IMG/VR virus record: IMGVR_UViG_3300049434_000014
Span: 62,001-126,000 of that record
Origin: a virus
DNA: 64,000 bases
Direction: 5' to 3' (one strand)
Positions within the stretch are counted from its first letter, which is position 1; each line of letters begins with the position of its first letter. The notes under the pieces were generated by a model. It had not been told where the DNA came from, ran no database searches, and saw only the letters and a program-made list of their open reading frames with translations. Of this stretch, positions 44,996 to 52,564 are shown piece after piece. The position numbers and the translations under genes were made by a program.

Positions 44996-45047
44996 GGCGC
45001 GTCTGGGTACGATGGCAGAGACAAGCCAAGCCGCATCCAGACGCGCC
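44996..45047 (+). ncRNA. Inverted repeat leader before array E
   Basis: GGCGCGTCTGG 44996-45006 is the exact reverse complement of CCAGACGCGCC 45037-45047. TACGAT at 45008-45013 lies in the loop. It is the counterpart of the structured leader before array B and ends 10 nt before the first GAC unit. Confidence 0.5.
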
Positions 45048-45049
45048 AC

Positions 45050-45326
45050 CGCGCTTCGACTATTCGTGTCAGATCTATCCATCTCCTTCGACCAGCCGTG
45101 TCGCGATCATGTCGCTTCCTAGTCCTTTCGACCTGTCGCTACGTTGCGCTTCTTGGCATATCCACACCGACCATGCGCGCCGCGACCTTACAAATCCTCT
45201 CGCCCTGACGAGTCTCCACGCGGCTCTACAATACTCATCATTCTGACAAGTCTTCACGCGGCTCTACAATACTCATCATTCTGACTAGCCAAACCGGTAC
45301 ATACCATTTCGCACGACTGAGGACTA
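45050..45326 (+). repeat. GAC-unit array E with a duplicated unit
   Basis: GAC units begin at 45058, 45090, 45130, 45169, 45207, 45245, 45283 and 45315; spacings are 32, 40, 39, 38, 38, 38 and 32. Units 45207-45244 and 45245-45282 are 38 bp and differ at two positions only (GACGAGTCTC versus GACAAGTCTT at their starts), proving recent unit duplication. The last GAC is 12 nt before the clamp-loader ATG. Confidence 0.8.
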
Positions 45327-46448
45327 ATGTCTACTGAGCCTTGGACTTTACGATACCGACCACGCAAGTTTTCTGATGTTACTGGTCAGAAGGCGGTTCG
45401 GTTGGTGCTGCAGCGAATGGTCGTCACGGGTGACGTCCGCTCAGCTTTGCTGTTTCATGGTTCACACGGTTCAGGTAAGACTTCCATGGCACGGATACTT
45501 GCTGCCGCTTTGAATTGCGAAGCTGAGGATCCCGCTGCTCGCCCGTGCGGTGTGTGTGCGATTTGCGATTCGACAGCGCATGGCCGGTCTGCTGATGTCA
45601 CGGAAATCGATGCTGCATCGTCCGGGCTCGCTGCGGATATGCGCGCGTTGCGCGAGACGGTGCGTTTCGCTGCTCAGGCTCGCTATCGTGTGGTGATCCT
45701 CGATGAGTGTCACGCTATGTCGCCTACGGGCTTTCAGACTTTGTTGAAGACTTTAGAGGAGCCTCCTGCCAACACGGTGATCATTCTCGTGACTACTGTC
45801 CTCGACAAGGTTCCGGACACGATCGTGTCTCGGTGTTTGTCGTTGGAGTTTCGTCGGTTGACGGAAGAGCAGATCGCTGGTCGACTGGCTCAGATCTCTG
45901 AGGCTGAGGGCCTTGAGCTGGCCCCTGCGCTTGCCAGGTCGGTTGCTGCCCGCTCGAGGGGGATCGCCCGTGACGCTGTCTCTCTGCTTGAGCAATGTGC
46001 TCTTGTGCGTGTACGGACTCCTGAGCAGCTGGCGGTTTTACTAGGCGACGATGACCATGGGATCGCGATCCTGCGTGCGCTGGTCGGTCCTCCTGGTCAT
46101 ATGTCGCCAGGAGCCAATCACCCCTCAGATTTTTCTGTGGCATTCGGGTGTATTGAGAGCGCTCTGGCCACCTTGCCCTCACCGGGTGAGGTGGTGGCCG
46201 CGCTCGTGCGGACGCTGAAGCGGTTGCTGATTTTGACCTCTGGCGGGGATGGATCTTTCATGCATCCTCCTAGTACTGCGGGCGAAGTGGCTCTAGCTGG
46301 GCTTTTGGACTCAGCACGGTGTGTTACCGCGATGAGAGTAGTTTGGGAGTATTATTCTAAAGTCGCACCGGTTGCTGATGCTTATGCAGCTATGGATCTT
46401 TTGGTAACGCTTTTGAGTCAGGCTCTTAAGTCGTCTTCTCGTACGTAG
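45327..46448 (+). CDS. dnaX: DNA polymerase III clamp-loader subunit, DnaX-like
   Basis: 373 residues. RYRPRKFSDVTGQ opens the protein, HGSHGSGKTS (44-53) is Walker A, CGVCAIC with an upstream Cys (64, 74, 77, 80) is the DnaX zinc module, VVILDECHAMS (about 120-130) is Walker B, and TIVSRC is sensor 1. Length matches the gamma form, without the tau extension. A phage clamp loader implies a phage or hijacked clamp and polymerase elsewhere. It is expressed right after array E and its start has only a weak upstream site. Confidence 0.85.
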   Translation: MSTEPWTLRYRPRKFSDVTGQKAVRLVLQRMVVTGDVRSALLFHGSHGSGKTSMARILAAALNCEAEDPAARPCGVCAICDSTAHGRSADVTEIDAASSGLAADMRALRETVRFAAQARYRVVILDECHAMSPTGFQTLLKTLEEPPANTVIILVTTVLDKVPDTIVSRCLSLEFRRLTEEQIAGRLAQISEAEGLELAPALARSVAARSRGIARDAVSLLEQCALVRVRTPEQLAVLLGDDDHGIAILRALVGPPGHMSPGANHPSDFSVAFGCIESALATLPSPGEVVAALVRTLKRLLILTSGGDGSFMHPPSTAGEVALAGLLDSARCVTAMRVVWEYYSKVAPVADAYAAMDLLVTLLSQALKSSSRT

Positions 46449-46523
46449 TCGACTAATCCCTATCACTTCGCTACTACTCTGATCGTCTCCGACGTTTCTT
46501 TGGCGTGTCGAACATTGCTGTGT
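46449..46523 (+). repeat. GAC-unit array F (short)
   Basis: GAC at 46451 (in TAGTCGACTA), 46491 and 46524; spacings 40 and 33. The last one includes the start GTGAC of the next gene. Same composition as the larger arrays. Confidence 0.55.
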
Positions 46524-47025
46524 GACGCAGCTTTATCCGGTACCTGATCAGGACAATCTGCCTGTCTTGCAGGACCCTGACGCGACCGCGTTTGATGAGC
46601 TTCCTGAGACGATGTGGAATCTTCCCGCTGCTATTGCGGATGATTCCATGCGGGATTTGCACGCGCAGCTCATTCGTGGGTTGCGTCGTGATGCTGCGCA
46701 TTTGCCTACGGGCACGCTGCAGAGCATGCAGCTGGAGCGCATTGCGTATTACTACATCTTGATTCGCTACCGTGATCACACAAACACGTGGTCTTCTCCA
46801 CGTGACCGGTTGGCGACTTATAAGTTATGGCGTGATCTATCGTCTGACTTTAATTCTGTGGCGTACGGAAATAAGATCTCTCCTGAGGATCTCCATGCCA
46901 TTGTTGCTTCTCATACTGCCAAGCTTGTGGCGGGCGTTTTGCGCTCTATGCCGCACAATGAGGCACGACCTCTCTACGCGAAGTTCGCCGCAGCCCTGGA
47001 CTCCTCCCCAGCCGCCAGCGAGTGA
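46522..47025 (+). CDS. Unrecognised 167-residue protein before the structural genes
   Basis: GTG start at the last unit of array F. The first 50 residues are acidic with Pro (YPVPDQDNLPVLQDPDATAF); the rest is helical (DLHAQLIRGLRRDAAHLPTG, LERIAYYYILIRYRDHTNTW). By position it could be a small terminase-like or head protein. No motif proves it. Confidence 0.5.
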   Translation: MTQLYPVPDQDNLPVLQDPDATAFDELPETMWNLPAAIADDSMRDLHAQLIRGLRRDAAHLPTGTLQSMQLERIAYYYILIRYRDHTNTWSSPRDRLATYKLWRDLSSDFNSVAYGNKISPEDLHAIVASHTAKLVAGVLRSMPHNEARPLYAKFAAALDSSPAASE

Positions 47026-47086
47026 TCCCGAATATTCAGGTGTCCTGAGCATTCTTTTTGAGCCACCGACCCCGCGAGGTATTGAC

Positions 47087-47638
47087 ATGACCCGAGGGGG
47101 AGATATCGTTCGCGATACGACAGAAGATCGACGCATTGCTTTGGCACATGCTGTCGCTCTGCACACTCCCAGATTTAAGGGGAGTGAAAGTAATAACAAG
47201 GCTGTTCGTCTGACAGCCTCGGAGTTGTTTAACTTTTTGTCTGGGCCGGTTGCTATGCGGCTCACTATCGGACCGGTGCTTGATCAGATCACCGGCCTTC
47301 CAACAGGAACAACAGTAGGAGGACCAGTGACTCAGCTTCGCGATACCGAGCAGTTCAGCTTGAGCGTTGATGTTTCCGATGCAAAGGGCGCTGCGATTGG
47401 CGACCAGCCAGGCATTGAAGATGACATCAGCTGGACCGTAGACAATGGTGACGTAGCGACTCTGCAGGTTAGTGCGGATTCTCGCGAGTGCACCGTCGTC
47501 GCGGGCACGGTGGGCTCTGCCGTTGTGACTGTGGCTTTGGGTGAGTTGTTTGCCACCTTGGCCGTCGATGTCATTCCGGGTTCGGCTTCGGTCCTGACGA
47601 TCAATGAGGGTCCGATCGAGCCGCAGCCGTCTGTGTGA
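47087..47638 (+). CDS. Ig-like (Big-2 type) structural protein
   Basis: 183 residues, ATG 47087. The first 60 residues are helical and basic; then SVDVSDAKGAAIGDQPG.., ISWTVDNGDVATLQVSADS, TVVAGTVGSAVVTVALGELF is the pattern of a bacterial Ig-like domain. Such domains decorate phage tails and heads. Likely a decoration or adhesion protein. Confidence 0.6.
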   Translation: MTRGGDIVRDTTEDRRIALAHAVALHTPRFKGSESNNKAVRLTASELFNFLSGPVAMRLTIGPVLDQITGLPTGTTVGGPVTQLRDTEQFSLSVDVSDAKGAAIGDQPGIEDDISWTVDNGDVATLQVSADSRECTVVAGTVGSAVVTVALGELFATLAVDVIPGSASVLTINEGPIEPQPSV

Positions 47639-47675
47639 TCGTGTTATCCAGGTAGCGAGAGGAGGGGTGTGGACG

Positions 47676-48014
47676 GTGCGTTATCGCCGAGATGTACCAC
47701 GTGACGATACTGATATTAATTCAGTGGTCGAGCATGTTCGGATGCACTTGGCTGGTGCCGTCTCCCACAACGACGACCCTTCTGATCGCCTTGCTGACGT
47801 CACCGTCGAGGTTCTCGACCACCTCGACGGTGACGTTGGTCAGCTCTCTGTGATTGGTGAGATTGACGGGGAGCCGGACGCGCCTTACTTGTATCCGGAT
47901 TTTGATCCTTCTGCAGACCATCCTGAGATTGTGTTCGTTCCGTTCGAGCAGCCTGATCTGGGCCGGTTTGCCGACCATAGTGAGGGAGGCCGTCATGAGC
48001 GTTGGCTTCGCTAA
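47676..48014 (+). CDS. Unrecognised acidic protein
   Basis: 112 residues. GTG 47676 is 10 nt after GGAGG; the in-frame GTG 47667 is too close to it. Acidic throughout (DDPSDRLADVTVEVLDHLDG, EIDGEPDAPYLYPDFDPS). Ends at a GxRHERWLR tail that overlaps the amidase start by 20 nt. Confidence 0.55.
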   Translation: MRYRRDVPRDDTDINSVVEHVRMHLAGAVSHNDDPSDRLADVTVEVLDHLDGDVGQLSVIGEIDGEPDAPYLYPDFDPSADHPEIVFVPFEQPDLGRFADHSEGGRHERWLR

Positions 48015-48933
48015 TGCTGTAGCGGACGGACTTCGACATAATGGTGTTGTTGTGTCGTTTGAGCCTGGCTGGGAGACTCGAGGCAACGGGTACACGTTTC
48101 CTAATGGCCGTCCGCAGGGATTGATAACTCACCACACAGGTTCAGATTACGGCACTGGACTTTCTATTCTTGTTAATGGCCGTTCTGACTTGGATCCACC
48201 ACTGTGCAATTGCTGCACCTATCCTGATGGTCGGATTCACATCATTGCGGCTCAACCAGCTAATCATGCTGGCGCGGCTGCGGGTAAGTCTCTCGGCCCG
48301 TTCACTCCCGGTGGATTGTTCAATCCTCGGGTGTGGGGCAACGAGGTTATGTACCCAGGTACTTTGCCGTGGACGAAACAGCAGTATCGTTCGGCTCGTG
48401 TACTCGGTGCTGTTATTTGTGGAATTCTCGGATACAAAGATGCTGAGCATGTTCGTGGGCATTATGAGACCTCCGGCGAGGGTAAGTGGGATCCGGGCAT
48501 TGGTCAGGGTTCCGGTCTGAGTTTTCCCATGGCTGTGTTCCGATCTGAGACGTGGTCGGCTGTTGCTCATGAAATATCAGAAGTAGGCTACGAGGAGGAT
48601 GAGATGATTCCTTTCGAGATCTCCGGTAAGGGACGAAAGGTAATCATTTGTCCTACCGGATCAATGGCTGCTAATAACCGCAGGGCTTGGTTGTCGGCCG
48701 CGTGTGCTGCGGTAAACGGGCCAGCTTGGATTCAGGTTTATGCACAGGGGGCTACTGATGGTATTAATCCATGGCGGTGGACAGAGAAGGAATTGACGCC
48801 TTCTCCACAGAATCTTGTGAAGCGAGTAGTTGAACCGTTAAAGGACAAGACGACTCACTTGGTTGTGTCGTGGGATCTCACTAACTGCCCTGAGGGTGGT
48901 TCTCTGTTGCTGGAGACATTGCCAGGTGTCTGA
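47995..48933 (+). CDS. Endolysin, N-acetylmuramoyl-L-alanine amidase
   Basis: 312 residues, ATG 47995 after GGGAGG. LITHHTGSDYGTG has the first zinc His (His46/47), ANHAGAA gives a further ring, and HVRGHYETSGEGKWDPG the later His and Lys/Asp of an Amidase_2 fold. From about residue 205 there is a separate domain (KVIICPTGSMAANNRRAWL.., LVVSWDLTNC) that probably binds the cell wall. Cleaves the amide bond between glycan and stem peptide for lysis. No holin is recognised next to it. Confidence 0.8.
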   Translation: MSVGFANAVADGLRHNGVVVSFEPGWETRGNGYTFPNGRPQGLITHHTGSDYGTGLSILVNGRSDLDPPLCNCCTYPDGRIHIIAAQPANHAGAAAGKSLGPFTPGGLFNPRVWGNEVMYPGTLPWTKQQYRSARVLGAVICGILGYKDAEHVRGHYETSGEGKWDPGIGQGSGLSFPMAVFRSETWSAVAHEISEVGYEEDEMIPFEISGKGRKVIICPTGSMAANNRRAWLSAACAAVNGPAWIQVYAQGATDGINPWRWTEKELTPSPQNLVKRVVEPLKDKTTHLVVSWDLTNCPEGGSLLLETLPGV

Positions 48934-48980
48934 GGTCGAATCCTTTGAGTAGGTCCCCTTTGCGAGGAGTGATATACAAG

Positions 48981-49313
48981 ATGGCTGAGTCAACCCGTAG
49001 GGCTGGTACCCCTACCAATACTTCTTCTGTTCGTGCGCACGATGATTCATCCGAAGAGCGTACTTCGCTGCGCAAGGATGAGGACAAGCCAAAGCCTCTT
49101 GCGGAGCGGACGTTTGAGGATCACTTTGGCGAGACTGCTGAATTGCAGGATCATCGTGTCTTTGACAAGACTGTGTTGGTCGAGCGCGAAGGCGTTACCG
49201 TGATGACGGATAGTCCTCGTGAGGGGGATCTGCCGCTCGGGATCGCTCAGGAGATTAAGGCGCAGGAGCAGGTCGAGGATCAGAAGAAGGAGACTCGCCG
49301 CTCTAATGGCTGA
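48981..49313 (+). CDS. Unrecognised acidic protein
   Basis: 110 residues, ATG 48981 after CGAGGAGTG. Disordered and charged (DEDKPKPLAERTFEDHFGET, EIKAQEQVEDQKKETRRS). Could be a head or scaffold accessory. Overlaps the next gene by 8 nt. Confidence 0.55.
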   Translation: MAESTRRAGTPTNTSSVRAHDDSSEERTSLRKDEDKPKPLAERTFEDHFGETAELQDHRVFDKTVLVEREGVTVMTDSPREGDLPLGIAQEIKAQEQVEDQKKETRRSNG

Positions 49314-49689
49314 TCTCGCTGCGGCGCTGGAGAAGTTGACTGCGGTCGCTTCTCCAGCTATGTCATACAATACCGACCTGATTCGTCAGGCTTGGAATAC
49401 TGTGACGCGCAAGCGTAGAAACGATGCTATTGCTAGCTCATCTTCACCGGAGCCGATTCCGTATTCTTATGTGGACCAGTTGTGGTCAGATCACATCATT
49501 GTGCGCTTGGATGACGATAGCAGTATCAGTGGCTATCTGCGTGTGCCTTTCACGGTGAATGCACCGGGCGTTGGTATCGAAGATGTGGTGTTCGGGACAC
49601 CAGAGAAGGTACGTGAGGTGTTTGTCGCTGCTTCGGCGCGTAGTCGTGAGCAGTCGTTGAATCGAGTTTTACTGGCTGCTAGCGATTAG
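49306..49689 (+). CDS. Unrecognised 127-residue structural-region protein
   Basis: ATG 49306 overlapping the previous stop. Beta-rich centre (HIIVRLDDDSSISGYLRV..), helical end (SREQSLNRVLLAASD). Function unknown. Confidence 0.55.
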   Translation: MADLAAALEKLTAVASPAMSYNTDLIRQAWNTVTRKRRNDAIASSSSPEPIPYSYVDQLWSDHIIVRLDDDSSISGYLRVPFTVNAPGVGIEDVVFGTPEKVREVFVAASARSREQSLNRVLLAASD

Positions 49690-49701
49690 AGGGATCCACC
49701 C

Positions 49702-49992
49702 ATGGCATGGTCACGACAGGGGACTGGGCGCCCTACTGCAGCTAGTAGCTCATCTGCAGACAACCTCGCTGGACTTAAGTTAAAGAATGATCCCACTCTG
49801 CCTTCCACCCATCAGGCCGTTCAGACTCCTGATGGTAAGCGGGTGGGTGTGGTGAAGAAGGTTGGCGGCAAGTTTACCGGTAGCCACGATAATCATACGG
49901 CTAAGTTCGATTCTCCGCACGCTGCCGTCCGGGCGATGGCTGCAGCAAAGAAGACGGCATCTAAGAAAGGCAGTGCTGTTCCTGCCAAGTAG
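49702..49992 (+). CDS. Basic protein rich in Lys and Ala
   Basis: 96 residues. Ser-rich start, then TPDGKRVGVVKKVGGKFTG and AAVRAMAAAKKTASKKGSA. The basic tail suggests DNA binding or head interior location. Function unknown. Confidence 0.55.
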   Translation: MAWSRQGTGRPTAASSSSADNLAGLKLKNDPTLPSTHQAVQTPDGKRVGVVKKVGGKFTGSHDNHTAKFDSPHAAVRAMAAAKKTASKKGSAVPAK

Positions 49993-50003
49993 CATTCTGT
50001 AGT

Positions 50004-50012
50004 GGGTAGAAC
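50004..50012 (+). promoter_or_regulatory. Start-associated motif GGGTAGAAC
   Basis: TAGAAC ends 5 nt before ATG 50018. Only copy inside the structural module. Confidence 0.5.
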
Positions 50013-50017
50013 GTTTT

Positions 50018-50686
50018 ATGTTACTTACTGTGCATGGTACTTTGGCGTGTTTTCGACCGCGTTGTGAGCCTGTTCCTGTGCGTCTCGCGGGCCTGCCCTG
50101 GGGTTCTGTCTTAGATCTCCCGGCAGCGGCTCTGCAGCCCGTACAGGCTGCAGCAGCCTTGTTTGCTGAGGAGTGGCCTGTTGCAGCTGGCTGCATGGAA
50201 GCGATAGAGATCGTAGATAGTTTGACTGCTGAAGGTGCTGCTTCATCTGATGTGGCGTGTTCGATCACTGATTCGAGACTTGGCCGTGTAAGTTCTCGTG
50301 TTCAGATGTTGCTTTCGTTGTTCCTGGATCCCAATGCAGACCAACGGTTGCATGACTGGAATGCCAGCGGAGACATAGTCTCGTCTGGTAGAGATGGCAT
50401 CGTGTGGCATGAGTTCGGACACAGCTTGCTAAATCTGCTAGTCCTGCGAGTCAATCCCTCGGCTCGCTCTGCGGAGTCAGCAGCTAAATTGATCGTGACT
50501 CGAGCTTTGTCTGCGATAACGACTGTTGACATCGCGCTTGCATCAACGAAGTTGTCTCGACAGGCTGGACGTTCTTGTGAGGAGTTTATTGCTGAGGCGA
50601 TGGCTGACTTTGGCGTTCATGGACACAGGGCACACTATATTTCAGTAGCAGTTGCGTCGGTGCTAGCTGAGTTGTGGAAGGAATAA
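50018..50686 (+). CDS. HExxH metallopeptidase-like protein beside terminase
   Basis: 222 residues. GIVWHEFGHSLLNLLVL holds the HExxH helix (about residue 128-132). A later helix FIAEAMADFGVHGHRAHY contains Glu residues suitable as third zinc ligand (E-x3-D pattern). The N-terminus is variable and Cys-poor. Upstream of the terminase gene and downstream of a basic protein, so a maturation or host-target role are both possible. Confidence 0.65.
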   Translation: MLLTVHGTLACFRPRCEPVPVRLAGLPWGSVLDLPAAALQPVQAAAALFAEEWPVAAGCMEAIEIVDSLTAEGAASSDVACSITDSRLGRVSSRVQMLLSLFLDPNADQRLHDWNASGDIVSSGRDGIVWHEFGHSLLNLLVLRVNPSARSAESAAKLIVTRALSAITTVDIALASTKLSRQAGRSCEEFIAEAMADFGVHGHRAHYISVAVASVLAELWKE

Positions 50687-50692
50687 TAACAC

Positions 50693-52543
50693 GTGGTTCG
50701 ACCTCCAGAGGTTGGCTTTAGTGCTAGTGATTGGTTGCTTGCACAAGCCGAGGCTGTGGAGGAGGCTGCTCCGGATGCTAATTCGTTATTGACAGATGTG
50801 TTTGCTGAAGAGCCAGTTCCCCTGGATGTGTTCATCCAGGACAAGAAGTTTATCGGAATGTCAGCTCTGTCGGGTCCGCAGTACTCTGCGCTTCGCGCTA
50901 CCGAGCGTATTTATTATTCGGGGATCTACGCTTCGATGGCTGCGGAGTTCGATGCGTACTGGGCTCCCATCCCGATGGTGAACTTCTTGACTTTGTTGGT
51001 CGGTAAGGGTGGAGGCAAGGACCTACTTGCTCGGCTGGCCAGTCTGCGAATTGCCTACTTGCTTCTCTGTTTGAAGGATCCGAAGTCGTATTTCGGATTC
51101 CCGTCTGATGAGTCGATTCACATGCTTAATGTGGCGTCGACCAAAGACCAAGCTCGTCTTGCGTTCTTCGAGCCTATGACACGAATTGTCGCACGAGGTT
51201 GGTTTAAGCATCGTTGCAATCCGCTACGCGCGGTCATTGAGTGGGAGAAGGGCATTACCTCGATCTCTGGATCGTCGGATGCTGAGACGCAGGAAGGTTT
51301 GAATCTCTTACTCGGTGTGGCTGACGAGGTGGATGCTTTCCGTACGGCTGAGGAAGTGTTGAGACATTCAGGTCCGTCTCAGCGGGCGCCTATGCGTTCG
51401 GCTGAGGGCATCATTAAGATGATGCGAACGTCGTCTCTTACGCGATTCCCACAGACATTTAAGAACTTACGGATCTCTTACCCTCGTTATTATGGATCTC
51501 CTATTCTGCAACTTCACGCTGCAGCTATGGAGAACATTGCGAAAAAGGGCGAAAACTCACGACATTTTGTGGTCGGTCCGATGCCGTCGTGGGAGTTTAA
51601 TCCGCTACTAGCCCGGTCGGATTTCATTACAATCCCGCAGTCTCCCATCCCGGTTCCTATCGAGTTGGTAGAAGACTTCGAGAATGATCCTGACTGGTCA
51701 CGGGCCGCGTATCTGTGCAGACCCGCACGTACAAGGCTTCCTCCATACTTTCGTAATGAGACAGTGATCGATGCTGCTCTCATTGAGATGCCTGATGTCA
51801 CGGTTAACTGGGAGCTGATGCGCGGCGCTTGGCATGCGACGTTTGCGATCCCTCGTGAGTTGCAGCCTGTTGAGGGTGCGGTCTATGCCTGCCATGCAGA
51901 CCTCGCGTTAACGGGCGACCGCTGCGGGTTCGCTATGTCTCATGTTGTGTCGTGGGATCATTATGAGCAGCGTGATGCTGATACGGGAGATAAGATTCGT
52001 TACGAGGATCTCCCTGTGGTGCGGGTTGATATTGCTTTGACGCTCGAGGCCGACTTGCGCGCGGATCCTCCTCGAGAGATTCAGTTGCGAGCGGTGCGTC
52101 AGCTCATCTTCGAGTTGCGCAATCGTGGGTTCGGTATCGCTTGGGCGTCGTTGGATGGTTGGCAGTCACAAGATACGAAGCAAGCATTGATTGTAGCTGG
52201 CATAGAATCATCCATCGTTAGTATGGATAAGACTGAGGAGCCTTATCGACTGTTACGTTCTATGGTTGAAGAGGCACGGGTAACTATGCCGTCTTCTTTG
52301 CTTCTACGTGCTGAGATTCGTGGGCTGCAGCAAGATCCTCGCACTCGCAAGATCGACCATCAACCGGGCGATGGGAGTAAGGATCTGTCGGATGCGGTGT
52401 GTGGGTCTGTGTGGGGAGCGGTGGCTTCTGGAGGACAAGAGGTGACGACGGACGAAGTCTCTAGCGACGACTTCTGGACGTCGTCGCCGATCGCTGCCCC
52501 GGTCGGTGCTGAGGCTGCATGGTGTTCGCTTTTTGCGCACTGA
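50693..52543 (+). CDS. Large terminase subunit
   Basis: 616 residues, GTG 50693. LLVGKGGGKD (102-110) is a degenerate Walker A, LLLGVADEVDAF a Walker B with Asp-Glu, and the C-terminal nuclease has HADLALTGDRCG (first Asp), SLDGWQSQDT (second Asp) and DLSDAV (third Asp). ATP-driven packaging motor that cuts concatemers into the capsid. Located at the head of the morphogenesis operon. Confidence 0.85.
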   Translation: MVRPPEVGFSASDWLLAQAEAVEEAAPDANSLLTDVFAEEPVPLDVFIQDKKFIGMSALSGPQYSALRATERIYYSGIYASMAAEFDAYWAPIPMVNFLTLLVGKGGGKDLLARLASLRIAYLLLCLKDPKSYFGFPSDESIHMLNVASTKDQARLAFFEPMTRIVARGWFKHRCNPLRAVIEWEKGITSISGSSDAETQEGLNLLLGVADEVDAFRTAEEVLRHSGPSQRAPMRSAEGIIKMMRTSSLTRFPQTFKNLRISYPRYYGSPILQLHAAAMENIAKKGENSRHFVVGPMPSWEFNPLLARSDFITIPQSPIPVPIELVEDFENDPDWSRAAYLCRPARTRLPPYFRNETVIDAALIEMPDVTVNWELMRGAWHATFAIPRELQPVEGAVYACHADLALTGDRCGFAMSHVVSWDHYEQRDADTGDKIRYEDLPVVRVDIALTLEADLRADPPREIQLRAVRQLIFELRNRGFGIAWASLDGWQSQDTKQALIVAGIESSIVSMDKTEEPYRLLRSMVEEARVTMPSSLLLRAEIRGLQQDPRTRKIDHQPGDGSKDLSDAVCGSVWGAVASGGQEVTTDEVSSDDFWTSSPIAAPVGAEAAWCSLFAH

Positions 52544-52564
52544 TTTCCGACGAGAGGGTTGGTA

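Noticed and set aside
25949-46523. The GAC arrays as CRISPR arrays
   Set aside because: The conserved part is only 5-8 nt, spacing varies between 29 and 50, and no Cas1/Cas2 or effector gene is present.
25949-46523. The GAC arrays as tandem interspaced guide RNA (TIGR) arrays
   Set aside because: TIGR arrays, as I recall, have two alternating conserved repeats (edge and loop) with spacers of about 9 nt, and a Nop-domain protein. I see one conserved core per unit and no such protein in the window.
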